NCBI GenBank assembly: GCA_963839175.1
Contig: CAWIUB010000016.1
Span: 62,001-126,000, forward strand
Direction of reading: 5' to 3'
Length of the DNA stretch: 64,000 bases
Origin: CAWIUB01 sp963839175
GTDB lineage: Bacteria; Actinomycetota; Actinomycetes; Mycobacteriales; Jatrophihabitantaceae
Positions within the stretch are counted from its first letter, which is position 1; the number at the start of each line of letters is the position of its first letter. This document shows, in pieces, positions 1-7,602 of this stretch. The notes below the pieces were generated by a model, which was given only the letters and a program-made list of their open reading frames with translations, ran no database searches and was not told the origin of the DNA. The translations under genes were made by a program, and so were the position numbers.

Positions 1-111
1 TGCTTGTCCATCAACACCGTCAAGACCCATATGGGCGCCATCTACCGCAAGCTTGCCGCGCACAAGCGGCGCGAGGCCGTGCTGCGCGCCCATGAGCTCG
101 AGTTGCTCTGA
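1..111 (+). CDS. LuxR-type HTH transcriptional regulator, C-terminal end only
   Basis: The reading frame is open from the first base to TGA at 109-111 and gives 36 residues. They contain the end of a LuxR/GerE helix-turn-helix, with NTVKTHMGAIYRKL as the recognition helix, followed by a basic stretch ending in ELELL. This is the usual C-terminus of NarL/LuxR-family response regulators or large ATP-dependent LuxR regulators. The sensor or receiver part lies outside the window, so the signal and targets cannot be inferred. The family assignment is secure; the subfamily is not. Confidence 0.85.
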   Translation, partial: CLSINTVKTHMGAIYRKLAAHKRREAVLRAHELELL

Positions 112-200
112 TTCGCGCGTTCATGCCATTCGCATGAGGCCAGCGGCGCAGGGATGGGCGAGCCTGGGGCTGCCATCGGTGGCCAGCGGAAGAAGGTCCC

Positions 201-419
201 GTGCCCCCTCGCTACGAGATCCGCGTCTCGGGTCGGCTGAATGACGTCGCACGGGACGCGTTCGCCGGCTGGGACGTCGCCACGAACGCGACGAGCACCG
301 TGATCACCGCAGAGGTCGACCAGTCGGGCTTGCACGGTCTGCTGGAGCGGATTCGAGCATTGGGCTTGGATCTGCTGGACGTTCGACGGACCAGGGGCAC
401 TCCGCGCCGCGGCACCTGA
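201..419 (+). CDS. Small conserved protein, first of two paralogues (72 aa)
   Basis: A 72-residue protein starting at GTG, with AGAAGG four bases upstream. It has the pattern YEIRVSGRL near the N-terminus and LLERIRALGLDLLDVRR near the C-terminus. The protein encoded at 532-762 has the same pattern with a similar length, so the two look like a tandem duplication. No signal peptide, membrane segment or known catalytic motif is visible. The alternation of beta-like and helical stretches suggests a compact alpha/beta fold. I do not recognise a function; small actinobacterial proteins of this pattern exist, but I cannot name a family. Confidence 0.7.
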   Translation: MPPRYEIRVSGRLNDVARDAFAGWDVATNATSTVITAEVDQSGLHGLLERIRALGLDLLDVRRTRGTPRRGT

Positions 420-531
420 GTCGCGGCTCGCCGATCCCATCAGGCAACACAGCCTCACCATTCGCGGATGATCCGGGCTATCCACCGAAGCGGCAAGCTA
501 ATCGGATCACGGCTCGCGACGAAGGAGGTCG

Positions 532-762
532 ATGGTGGCGCGCAGGCCGTATGAGATCCGGGTTGCGGGCACACTCGGCCCGGTGGCCCAGCAAGCCTTC
601 GCCGAGCTGGCCGTGGACGTCGAGCCCACCGCAACCGTGCTATCGGGTGAACTCGATCAGGCCGGCCTGCACGAGCTACTGGACCGGATCAGGGCTCTCG
701 GCTTGGAGCTCGTCGACGTCAAACAGGCCCCGCAGCGGCCGGCCGGTACGCCTGCAGAGTGA
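532..762 (+). CDS. Small conserved protein, second of two paralogues (76 aa)
   Basis: A 76-residue protein related to the 201-419 product, sharing YEIRVAGTL at the N-terminus and LLDRIRALGLELVDV near the end. A strong AGGAGG at 523-528 sits three bases before ATG 532 and six bases before the in-frame GTG 535, so GTG 535 could be the real start. The gene ends about 100 bp before the inserted IS element. Function unknown. The duplication and the good ribosome binding site argue that both copies are expressed. Confidence 0.75.
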   Translation: MVARRPYEIRVAGTLGPVAQQAFAELAVDVEPTATVLSGELDQAGLHELLDRIRALGLELVDVKQAPQRPAGTPAE

Positions 763-861
763 AGCGCAGCGATTGTAAGAGCGTCACGGCACGGCCACGA
801 TCGTGGTCGTGGTGGGCCGTCCGCCGGGAGGCACGGCTGGCCCGCTACTTGAGGGATCCGA

Positions 862-877
862 CCTAGGTGGCTGGTGT
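862..877 (+). repeat. Left terminal inverted repeat of the IS1182-family element
   Basis: Sixteen bases (CCTAGGTGGCTGGTGT) match the reverse complement of 2870-2885 exactly. The inner 11 bases (867-877) are the likely true IS end. CTAG at 863-866 is the likely target-site copy. Confidence 0.85.
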
Positions 878-2880
878 TTTTCGTCGCGTGGCGGTGCCGC
901 GTCTTGTTGATCATCTCTGGGAGCATGTGCCTATGCCGCAGGGACGTGGTTGCCGGGGTGAGTCGTGACGTTGGGGCTGGCGCCGAGGCAGGCTGATTTG
1001 TTCCGGTCCACGGCCGGGTTCTGTGACGGCCGGGTCGGACCGGAGTCGATCTACGGGCTGCTGCACCGGGAGTGTCACCGGCTGTTCCCCGATGAGATGT
1101 TCGCCGACCTGTTCACCGATGTGGGCCGACGCAGCGTGCCGCCTCAGATCGTGGCGGTGGTGATGGTGTTGCAACGCATCGAGGGCTGCAGCGACCGGGA
1201 GGCGGCCGACCGGTTCTGCTTCGACGCGCGGTGGAAGTACGCGGCGGGCGGGCTGGATTTCGACTACCCGGGGTTCGTGCACACAGTGCTGGTGGACATG
1301 CGCGCCCGGCTGGCCGCCTCGGCCGCGCCGGACCGGATCTTCGACATGGTGCTCGAGGTGGCCAAGGCGGCCGGGCTGGTGGGCCGGCGGCGGGTGCTGG
1401 ACTCCACAGCGTTGTATGACGCGGTCGCCACGATGGACACCGTCACCCTGGTCCGCTCGGCGATCCGGGGGTTGCTCAAAGCCGCAGACAGCGAGCTGGC
1501 CGGCGAGCTCCGGGCGGTGCTGGGGCGTGATGACGACTACGTCGCTGCGGGCAAGCCGGTGTGTGACTACGACGACCCGGACGCGCGGGCCGAGCTGGTC
1601 GACGCGCTGGCCCGCGACGGCATGGCGCTGCTGGCGGTGCTGGACGGCAGAGAACTCACCGACGCGGTGGCCCAGGCCGCGGCGTTGCTGGCCACCGTGC
1701 TCGGCCAAGACCTCGACCGCGACGAGGCCGGGGTGTTCCGGATCGCCCGGCGGGTCGCCAAAGACCGGGTGATCTCCACCGTGGATCCCGAGACCCGGCA
1801 CGGGCACAAGACCGCGGCGCGCGGTTTCGACGGCTACAAGGGGCATGTCGGCATCGACCCCGACACCGAGATCATCACCGCCACCACGGTGAGCGCCGGT
1901 AACGCCGGGGACGCCAGCGTCGCCGAAGACCTCATCGCAGACCTGCTCGACGAGCACGACACCGACCACGACACCGACACCGGCGAGGCCACCGACACCG
2001 GCACCGGCACCGATGGGGTTGCTGACGAGGTCGTCGAGGCATCCGATACCGCCGGCGAGGCCGCGCCGGGCAGCGACTCTGGGCAGGCCGGTGATGCCGG
2101 TAGCGACGCCGGCTCGGATCAGGCCAGTGTCTACGGCGATAACGCCTACGGCACTGGACAGTTCCACGACCGGCTGGACCAAGCCGGGATCGAGTCCAAG
2201 TGCAAGACCCAGCAGCCGGTCGCCGCGGGCGGGTTGTTCAGCAAGGACCGCTTCGACATCGACCTCGAACAGGACAGCGTGACCTGTCCCGCCGGGAACA
2301 CCGCGCCGATCCGCCGCGGTGCCGACGGGGCCGGCACCGCCAGCTTCGGCCAGGCCTGCACCGGCTGCCCGCTGCGCGAGCAGTGCACCAAGGCCGCTGG
2401 CGGGCGCAGCATCGGCATCGGCCCGTATGAGCAGCAACTCGCCCACGCACGGCACCGGCAGCGTGACCCGGACTGGGTCGCCGACTACCGCGCCACCCGA
2501 CCCAAAGTGGAACGCAAGATCGGGCACCTGATGCGCCGCCACCACGGCGGCAGGCGCGCCCGGGTCCGCGGACAGACCAAGGTCGCCGCCGACTTCGCCC
2601 TGCTCGCCGCCGCCGTCAACCTCGCACGCCTGGCCGCGCTCGCCGTGGCCGGCACGCCGAACCAAGGATGGGCCACAGCGGCCGGATAGGCCGGTCCAGG
2701 CAGCACAACGCCGTACCCGGCAGCCACAAGCGGCCGCCACCACCTCACCGCCACCGCAAATCGCTCACAGCAGCACCGATCGCAGGTCGCGCTCAACTCG
2801 ACCCAGGCGCCGCGACACCGGCCCACCGGCACTCCGCCGTCAGCGGTCACCCCCTCAGACAGCCGTTCGACACCAGCCAC
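867..2880 (+). mobile_element. IS1182-family insertion sequence, apparently complete
   Basis: The element is about 2.0 kb. It is bounded by perfect inverted repeats GTGGCTGGTGT (867-877) and ACACCAGCCAC (2870-2880), each flanked by CTAG (863-866 and 2881-2884). That fits a 4-bp palindromic target duplication. It carries one transposase gene on the plus strand. Removing it joins GATCCGAC-CTAG-GGTGATC. It lies between the small-protein pair and the SHOCT membrane protein gene and does not break an obvious gene. The intact ends and open transposase frame suggest recent insertion. Confidence 0.85.
965..2689 (+). CDS. IS1182-family transposase (DDE type)
   Basis: A 574-residue transposase starting at GTG. 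Candidate catalytic residues are D146 (in VLDSTALYDA), D392 (in YGDNAYGTG) and E516 (in PKVERKIGHLMRR), with the usual N-terminal domain that carries LFRS, PES and REAADRF-like blocks. Between D392 and E516 sits a cysteine motif (CPAG, then CTGCPLREQC) typical of the family. Before D392 there is a roughly 60-residue low-complexity stretch rich in Asp, Thr, Gly and Ala (about residues 322-385), which looks like an expanded spacer. The frame is intact, so the enzyme is probably active. The long antisense open frame over it is a high-GC shadow. Confidence 0.9.
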   Translation: MTLGLAPRQADLFRSTAGFCDGRVGPESIYGLLHRECHRLFPDEMFADLFTDVGRRSVPPQIVAVVMVLQRIEGCSDREAADRFCFDARWKYAAGGLDFDYPGFVHTVLVDMRARLAASAAPDRIFDMVLEVAKAAGLVGRRRVLDSTALYDAVATMDTVTLVRSAIRGLLKAADSELAGELRAVLGRDDDYVAAGKPVCDYDDPDARAELVDALARDGMALLAVLDGRELTDAVAQAAALLATVLGQDLDRDEAGVFRIARRVAKDRVISTVDPETRHGHKTAARGFDGYKGHVGIDPDTEIITATTVSAGNAGDASVAEDLIADLLDEHDTDHDTDTGEATDTGTGTDGVADEVVEASDTAGEAAPGSDSGQAGDAGSDAGSDQASVYGDNAYGTGQFHDRLDQAGIESKCKTQQPVAAGGLFSKDRFDIDLEQDSVTCPAGNTAPIRRGADGAGTASFGQACTGCPLREQCTKAAGGRSIGIGPYEQQLAHARHRQRDPDWVADYRATRPKVERKIGHLMRRHHGGRRARVRGQTKVAADFALLAAAVNLARLAALAVAGTPNQGWATAAG

Positions 2881-2885
2881 CTAGG
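2870..2885 (+). repeat. Right terminal inverted repeat of the IS1182-family element
   Basis: A perfect 16-bp inverted copy of 862-877. The 180 bases between the transposase stop (2689) and this repeat contain no gene I can support. Confidence 0.85.
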
Positions 2886-2994
2886 GTGATCGATCGGACA
2901 AGCGTCTCACCCCAACATGGTGAGGACAGGGCCTGCTGGCACCCCTAAGTTGAGCGTCGATCGCCCGATGGGGCCACGTCGAGAGGACCGAGCT

Positions 2995-3411
2995 ATGAGT
3001 GCCGCGCTGCCGCCACAAGCTGCACAGGACTATCCCCTGCTGAACTTGTTCTGGACGATGTTGTGGTTGTTCCTGTGGATTTTGTGGATATTCCTGCTGA
3101 TCCGCATCCTCATGGATGTCTTCCGCAGCGACGACCTGGGCGGATGGGGCAAGGCGTTGTGGACGATCTTCATCATCGTCGTGCCGTTTATCGGCGTGCT
3201 GGTGTACCTCATCGCTCGCGGGGATGGGATGTCGCGGCGGGATCACCGCGAGGCGGTCGCTGCCGATCAAGCCGCCCGCCAATACATCCAGTCCGCGGCC
3301 GGGACGTCCAGCAGTGCTGCCGAGGAGGTCAGCAAGCTGGCGGCCCTGCGTGATCAGGGTGTGCTAACCGATCAGGAATTCGCGACACAGAAGGCGAAAC
3401 TGCTGACCTAG
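2995..3411 (+). CDS. PLDc_N-like membrane protein with C-terminal SHOCT domain
   Basis: A 138-residue protein starting at ATG 2995 behind GAGAGGAC. Residues about 15-80 form two hydrophobic segments with the pattern of the phospholipase D/cardiolipin synthase N-terminal domain: LFWTMLWLFLWILWIFLL, then GGWGKALWTIFIIVVPFIG, then LVYLIARG. Residues about 110-138 form a SHOCT domain (LAALRDQGVLTDQEFATQKAKLL). This domain pair is frequent in actinobacteria and has no firm biochemical function. SHOCT is thought to be an oligomerisation module. An in-frame start at 2917 would add 26 unlikely residues. The gene lies just downstream of the IS element, so its promoter region may have been altered by the insertion. 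Confidence 0.85.
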   Translation: MSAALPPQAAQDYPLLNLFWTMLWLFLWILWIFLLIRILMDVFRSDDLGGWGKALWTIFIIVVPFIGVLVYLIARGDGMSRRDHREAVAADQAARQYIQSAAGTSSSAAEEVSKLAALRDQGVLTDQEFATQKAKLLT

Positions 3412-3495
3412 TCGCTTTCGGGATGGCGCTCACGGGGTTCCCGGGCTTCGCCGCGCGAATGATGTCCTAGATCGGGCGGCGCCGGCCGGCCGGGG

Positions 3496-4425
3496 TCAGC
3501 CGCGCATGATGCAGCGGAAGCCCAGGTGGCTGGTACTGCTGCGTACGTGCTGGCCCTGCCGCGCCGGCGGTCGGTAGCGCAAGCAGTACGACGGCGCGCA
3601 CAGGTGCGAACCGCCTTTCATTACCCGGCGATCGTCCTCATGCAGCGCCGCGGCAGTGCTACCGCCGCAGCAAGCGTGCTGAACCGGCCGTGGGATCTCG
3701 CGGCGCCTGGAGTGGTCCTCGGTCCACACCGAGCTCGTCCATTCCCAGACATTGCCGATCAGGTCGACCAGGCCCCAGTCATTCGGTGGGTACCTACCCA
3801 CCGGCGTTGTGCGGTCCCGGCCGGGTGGATCGAGGTTTTCCCAGGGGAATCGGCCGTGCCACGTGTTTGCCATCGGCCGGCCCTTCGGCATGAGCTCGGC
3901 TCCCCACGAGTACGTCGTCGAGGGGCGGCCGGCTCGCGCGGCGTACTCCCACTCGACTTCGGTGGGCAACTGCTTGCCGGCCCAGCCCGCATATGCGAGC
4001 GCGTCCTCGAACCCCACGTGTACGACCGGGTGCCGGTCTCGGCCGTGGATCGTGCTACCTGGACCGTCCGGCGATCGCCAGCTCGCACCCGGTGTCCAGT
4101 GCCACCACCGGCGCCAATCGTCGAGTGGCACCGGACCGGGGGTCGACCGGAAGACGAGTGAACCTGGCACGAGATCGGTGGGGTCGGCTGTGGGGAAGTC
4201 GGCCGGGTTCGGGACACGTTCGGCGACCGTCACGTACCCGGTGTGTTTGACGAACCGGCGGAACTCGGCGTTGGTGACCGGGTGCTCGTCCATGATGAAC
4301 GAGTCGACGGCTTCCTCGTGAGCGGGGCGCTCTTCGGGATAGTGGTCGTCGCTGCCCATCATGAAGTGGCCCGGTGGAACGCGAGCCATGTTCTTCGGTG
4401 CCGGCCGCACCGCGCCAGCGGTCAT
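3496..4425 (-). CDS. Formylglycine-generating-enzyme family protein (SUMF1/FGE-like)
   Basis: About 309 residues. I take the start at 4425 because GGAGCGAGG sits just before it; the frame is open upstream to 4512. The FGE-sulfatase fold is clear: VPPGHFMMGS, then EERPAHEEAVDSFIMDEHPVTN, then VHVGFEDALAYAGWAGKQLPTEVEWEYAAR, then GNVWEWTSS, then KGGSHLC. The two catalytic cysteines are present, C276 and C281 in CAPSYCLRYR, with the five-residue spacing of true FGE. It therefore probably oxidises a sulfatase cysteine to formylglycine, a copper-dependent reaction. No sulfatase is encoded in this window, so the substrate must be elsewhere. It is divergent from the next gene. Confidence 0.88.
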   Translation of the reverse strand: MTAGAVRPAPKNMARVPPGHFMMGSDDHYPEERPAHEEAVDSFIMDEHPVTNAEFRRFVKHTGYVTVAERVPNPADFPTADPTDLVPGSLVFRSTPGPVPLDDWRRWWHWTPGASWRSPDGPGSTIHGRDRHPVVHVGFEDALAYAGWAGKQLPTEVEWEYAARAGRPSTTYSWGAELMPKGRPMANTWHGRFPWENLDPPGRDRTTPVGRYPPNDWGLVDLIGNVWEWTSSVWTEDHSRRREIPRPVQHACCGGSTAAALHEDDRRVMKGGSHLCAPSYCLRYRPPARQGQHVRSSTSHLGFRCIMRG

Positions 4426-4533
4426 CGCCTCGCTCCGATCTGCGTCGAACCCAGCCTGAGTTGGCGATGACCGCGCGGGATCATGCGCGAAGGATGAGTC
4501 CCAACCGGGCATCCGGCGGCTTCAATCAGGAGC

Positions 4534-4911
4534 ATGCTAGGTCGGTTGGCGATACGGTTGGTCGTCCTTGCCGTGGTCATCGGGCTGGTCGCGTGGCTGG
4601 TCCCGGGCATCCAAGTGCACGGTGGCTTCGGGTGGCTGCTGTGGATCGCGCTCATCTTCTCTGTCGTCAACCTTATTCTCGGCCCGATCTTCCGCTTATT
4701 GAGCCTGCCGCTGATTATCTTGACGCTGGGCGTGTTCCTGCTGGTCGTCAACGCTGCGTTGCTGGCGATCGTGGCAGGCCTGTCGGACCACCTGGACGTC
4801 GACAACTTCTGGTCTGCCGTGCTCGGTGGATTCCTGATCGCGGTGTTCAGCTGGCTCGCCGAGATGATGCTGCCAGCGCGCGCGAAGCGGACCCGCGCAC
4901 CCACGTCCTGA
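4534..4911 (+). CDS. Small holin-like membrane protein (Phage_holin_4_2 type)
   Basis: A 125-residue protein starting at ATG with four hydrophobic segments: about 5-25, 30-50, 55-80 and 90-112. The pattern IGLVAWLVPGIQVHGGFGWLL, then NLILGPIFRLLSLPL, then LGVFLLVVNAALLAIVAGL, then FWSAVLGGFLIAVFSWL is that of the chromosomal Phage_holin_4_2 / YvlD-like family. Despite the family name these are ordinary bacterial inner-membrane proteins of unknown role. The context shows no phage genes. It ends in a short basic tail (RAKRTRAP). Confidence 0.85.
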   Translation: MLGRLAIRLVVLAVVIGLVAWLVPGIQVHGGFGWLLWIALIFSVVNLILGPIFRLLSLPLIILTLGVFLLVVNAALLAIVAGLSDHLDVDNFWSAVLGGFLIAVFSWLAEMMLPARAKRTRAPTS

Positions 4912-4930
4912 CTCGCTCGAGAACGACGAC

Positions 4931-5194
4931 TCACCGGTTCCGACGGGTCTGGGCGGGCAGCATCTGGGCGGCCACAACCAGCAGTAGCCCGATCTCGCGC
5001 GCCGACAAGTAGACGATCACCGGCGCCACGACGGTGCTGGCAGCAAGCACGGTGAAGATCACGACAGCGGCAACCTCTCCGCCAACTGTCGTGCCCGCAC
5101 CGAGCACATGAGCAGGTTCGACCGCATCGGCCGTGGTGGGCCACAGCCAGCCCTCGCAGTTCCGTTGGTCGCGAGGACGAAGTTGGGTCTTCAT
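4931..5194 (-). pseudogene. Possible remnant of a GAP/Sap-type membrane protein
   Basis: The 366 bases between 4911 and 5278 hold no clear intact gene. On the minus strand one frame contains VAAVVIFTVLAASTVVAPVI followed by VYLSA. That resembles the penultimate membrane helix of GAP-family (Sap, sulfolipid-addressing-like) transporters. The residues after it do not continue the family pattern, and the residues before it look random. I read it as a decayed fragment; chance hydrophobicity is the alternative. Confidence 0.3.
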
Positions 5195-5277
5195 CCGTCG
5201 ATGATGAGGCGTTCACCGGTCCGGGGATCTACCGTTGCAGCGAGACGCACTGCGACTGCGCGGCGCGCGGGAAGTGG

Positions 5278-6201
5278 GTGGTCGTGTCCGGGCCATCAGG
5301 TACGACACGGGCAGGTCAAACACGTCCTGCGCCGGTCGATTCGGCCGCGCTGCTGTCGACGCTCGTCGCCGCAGTGCTGTCCTCGGCGATTCGGGCGGTC
5401 AACGCGGTGCGGACGGGTTTCGAGCGGGCGTCCGGTCGCTCGATCGAGCCAGCTGGCACCGCCCCGCTGGTCGACGCCGTGATCGATCTGACGTTGCGTG
5501 GGGTCGTCGTCGCGGCACACACTGCCGATGCGGTGGCTGGGATGGCGCGACCGTTCGTTGGGCTGGCGTTGGCACCACCGGTCGTGCCGCGTCGATTCTG
5601 GCCGCAGACCCGGCTCGACGCGATGACCGAGCGTGGACGATCGGCCCGCATCCAGGCGGACCGGATCGCCAAGCAGGTTGTGGGCGACCTGGTCCCGGAT
5701 GTGCTGTCCGCGGTGCTCGATCGCATCGATCTGACCCAAATCGTGCTCGATCGCGTGAAGCTGGCCAGCATCATCGCCGAGGTGGACGTCAACGAGGTCG
5801 CGGCCAAGCTGGACATTGTTCCGATTGTCGATCGAGCGCCCATCGAACGCATCCTGGACAGGGTTGACATTGACGCGATTGTGGCCGGCGTGGACCTGAA
5901 CGCGATCGTCTCCCGCATCGACGTGGACGCCATCGCGGCCAAGCTGGATCTGGACGCCGTGATCGCTCGACTTGACCTGGCCGGCATAGTCAACCGGGTT
6001 ATCGATGAGATCGATCTGCCGGACCTGATTCGCGAGTCGAGTGGCGCGATGGCGTCCGAGACGGTCCTCGGTGTGCGCATGCAGGGAATCGAAGCTGATG
6101 AGCGGGTCAACCGAATCGTCGACCGGATTCTGCTGCGGCGACGCGCACGCGGCACGGCGACGCACGCTTCACCTGGGGCCAGTGATGACACAGGGAGCTG
6201 A
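5278..6201 (+). CDS. Nonapeptide-repeat protein, RDD-gene partner (307 aa)
   Basis: A 307-residue protein with GTG start at 5278 and a second GTG at 5284. Residues 1-150 are moderately hydrophobic without a clear signal peptide. Residues 161-241 consist of nine consecutive nine-residue units, including DIDAIVAGV, DLNAIVSRI, DVDAIAAKL and DLDAVIARL: an acidic or polar residue, then aliphatic positions on a strict period of nine. It is followed by IDEIDLPDLIRES and a basic tail. It overlaps the RDD gene by 17 bp, so the two are co-translated. I recall actinobacterial proteins of this kind next to RDD genes, but no function is known to me. The repeat could form a solenoid or an amphipathic membrane-binding rod. 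The frame stays open upstream of 5278, so the N-terminus is uncertain. Confidence 0.75.
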   Translation: MVVSGPSGTTRAGQTRPAPVDSAALLSTLVAAVLSSAIRAVNAVRTGFERASGRSIEPAGTAPLVDAVIDLTLRGVVVAAHTADAVAGMARPFVGLALAPPVVPRRFWPQTRLDAMTERGRSARIQADRIAKQVVGDLVPDVLSAVLDRIDLTQIVLDRVKLASIIAEVDVNEVAAKLDIVPIVDRAPIERILDRVDIDAIVAGVDLNAIVSRIDVDAIAAKLDLDAVIARLDLAGIVNRVIDEIDLPDLIRESSGAMASETVLGVRMQGIEADERVNRIVDRILLRRRARGTATHASPGASDDTGS

Positions 6202-6748
6202 CCAACCAGTCCGGGTCGGCCGCCCGTCGTCGGTGCCCGCCGCCGCGCGACCGTTCCAAGGCCGCCGGGCGGGCGTCGTGACCCGCGTTGCCGCGAACAT
6301 CGTGGACCTGGTCGTCGTCATCGTCATCCTCGGTGCCATCTACGGTGCGATCGCCGGCATCACATTCCTCGTCCACCCCAGCAGCTTCCATTGGCCGAGC
6401 AGCCTCGGCTGGAGCATCCCCGTCGTCGGGTTCGTCATCGTCATTCCATACCTGACTCTGTCGTGGTGCGCGACCGGACGCACGTACGGCGATGCGTTGC
6501 TCGGGCTGCGCGTCGTCAACTACAGGGGGGGCCGGCTACGCATCCCGGGCGCCACGCTGCGTGCTGCGGCCTGCACGATCTTTCCTATCGGTCTGCTCTG
6601 GGTCGCGGTCAGCCCGGCGAATCGTTCGCTGCAGGACGTGTTACTGCGCACGTCAGTTATCTACGACTGGACGCCACGAACCACGGACGCGGTATCCGTC
6701 GCGGCCGTGCGCGCGGAATCCGGCGTCGGGAGGAGTAACCATGGTTGA
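6185..6748 (+). CDS. RDD family membrane protein
   Basis: A 187-residue protein starting at ATG 6185, inside the end of the previous gene. After about 30 polar residues comes RRAGVVTRVAANIVDLVVVIVIL, the first RDD helix with the family Arg/Asp positions (R in VTRVAANIVD). A second segment is WSIPVVGFVIVIPYLTLSW. The motif ATGRTYGDALLGLRVV is the conserved end of the domain, and a third segment IFPIGLLWVAVS follows. RDD proteins are small membrane proteins, some linked to ion or compatible solute transport. Coupling to the nonapeptide-repeat gene suggests a two-part membrane complex. Confidence 0.88.
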   Translation: MTQGADQPVRVGRPSSVPAAARPFQGRRAGVVTRVAANIVDLVVVIVILGAIYGAIAGITFLVHPSSFHWPSSLGWSIPVVGFVIVIPYLTLSWCATGRTYGDALLGLRVVNYRGGRLRIPGATLRAAACTIFPIGLLWVAVSPANRSLQDVLLRTSVIYDWTPRTTDAVSVAAVRAESGVGRSNHG

Positions 6749-6941
6749 CTCGACGTCAGCGATCGGGTCATCGGTCACTGCTGGTCCAGATGACGCCGTG
6801 CATCGGTCCTCCGCCGGCCTTCGTGCTTATCGGGACCTGCGTCGCGAGCTCGAGCAATCGGTCCCAGCGGCGAGACTTCCGGTGCATGGTGGTCGACCTC
6901 GGCCAGCTGCCCTGCTGTCTCACGCGACGAATTCCGACTAG
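6741..6941 (+). CDS. Short ORF with strong RBS, function unknown (66 aa)
   Basis: ATG 6741 overlaps the RDD stop by eight bases and follows a perfect AGGAG at 6731-6735, so translation is likely. The product of 66 residues (MVDSTSAIGSSVTAG...) resembles no family I know. It has no membrane segment and becomes Arg/Pro-rich toward the end, as out-of-frame high-GC sequence often does. It may be the 5' end of a gene broken by a frameshift, since another frame downstream (to about 7069) looks more protein-like. Confidence 0.4.
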   Translation: MVDSTSAIGSSVTAGPDDAVHRSSAGLRAYRDLRRELEQSVPAARLPVHGGRPRPAALLSHATNSD

Positions 6942-7280
6942 GCGAATCGCTCGTCGGCGGCAAGATCGCCTCACACCCCGCGTTCATCCGCTTCGGCTCC
7001 CGCATCTCGGAGGAAGGCGGAAGCGACGTTCCAAGTGGCTGGTCGGCTGGCAAACCACGTACGAGTTGATGCACGTGTAATCGGCGCTGCCGACCAGGAT
7101 CGGATCGAGATCGCGGCCGAGCCCGGGGCTGGGGTCACGGCGACATCCTGGCTCAGCCGAACCGGTTACCGCCGCGATGTGCTCGATACGCACCCGCATG
7201 TGACCGAGCTCGCAGAAACTGTCAGACCGGGTTCGTAGCGTCGCCGCCGAGACCGGACAGACCCGGATCGAGGAGGCGAC
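6942..7280 (+). other. Region without an intact gene
   Basis: I see no complete gene in these 339 bases. One plus-strand frame, running from about 6842 to the TGA at 7066-7068, contains DEFRLGESLVGGKI followed by ASHPAFIRFGSRISEEGGSD. That reads like real protein but has no start and no family I recognise. It may be the remains of a gene whose 5' part is the 6741-6941 ORF. The rest shows no repeat or RNA structure that I can support. Confidence 0.4.
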
Positions 7281-7505
7281 GTGCTCATCGACTGCGAAAC
7301 CTGCACCGTCAGCGGCATCGGCTGCGGTGACTGCGTCATCAACGTGTTCCTGGCCCATCCGGCCGCCGCGGCCGATCCGCAGCCGGCCCTCGACCTGGAC
7401 GAGAGCGAGTTTCGTGCGGTGGGCGCGCTCGCCGCCTGCGGGCTGGTGCCACCGCTGCGGCTGATTTCCCATCCGACGGCCGAGCGCCGCGACAGGTCGG
7501 CGTGA
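7281..7505 (+). CDS. Small cysteine-containing conserved actinobacterial protein (74 aa)
   Basis: GTG start at 7281 behind GAGGAGG (7270-7276). The 74-residue product begins LIDCETCTVSGIGCGDCVIN, with four cysteines in a C-x2-C-x6-C-x2-C layout that could bind zinc or an iron-sulfur centre. It then has a variable linker and ends with EFRAVGALAACGLVPPLRL. I recall proteins with this layout in many actinobacteria beside the NlpC/P60 and pimB' genes, as here; I know of no assigned function. It is separated from the following gene by a promoter and a riboswitch, so it is probably its own unit. Confidence 0.8.
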   Translation: MLIDCETCTVSGIGCGDCVINVFLAHPAAAADPQPALDLDESEFRAVGALAACGLVPPLRLISHPTAERRDRSA

Positions 7506-7521
7506 CGTTGGGCGCGGCACC

Positions 7522-7550
7522 TTGTGGTCGCCCGATGGCTGTCGTAATCT
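7522..7550 (+). promoter_or_regulatory. Promoter for riboswitch 1 and the first NlpC/P60 gene
   Basis: TTGTGG (7522-7527) and TAATCT (7545-7550) with a 17-base spacer, about 50 bases before the aptamer. The equivalent boxes are found at the same distance in the second unit (8977-9005), which supports the call. Confidence 0.6.
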
Positions 7551-7602
7551 TCCCGAGACCTTTCGGCCATTCGGGTCCCGACGGGGGAGCCACCGGCAGG
7601 TC

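Noticed and set aside
911..2743. 610-residue open frame on the minus strand opposite the transposase
   Set aside because: Composition (Val/Gly/Arg-rich, no motifs) is typical of an antisense shadow in GC-rich DNA; the plus frame has transposase motifs and IS ends.
4534..4911. Holin-like gene as a sign of a prophage
   Set aside because: Phage_holin_4_2 proteins are common chromosomal membrane proteins and no phage genes are nearby.
7035..7238. 67-codon plus-strand ORF before the small cysteine protein
   Set aside because: No ribosome site and no protein-like pattern; probably random open frame.
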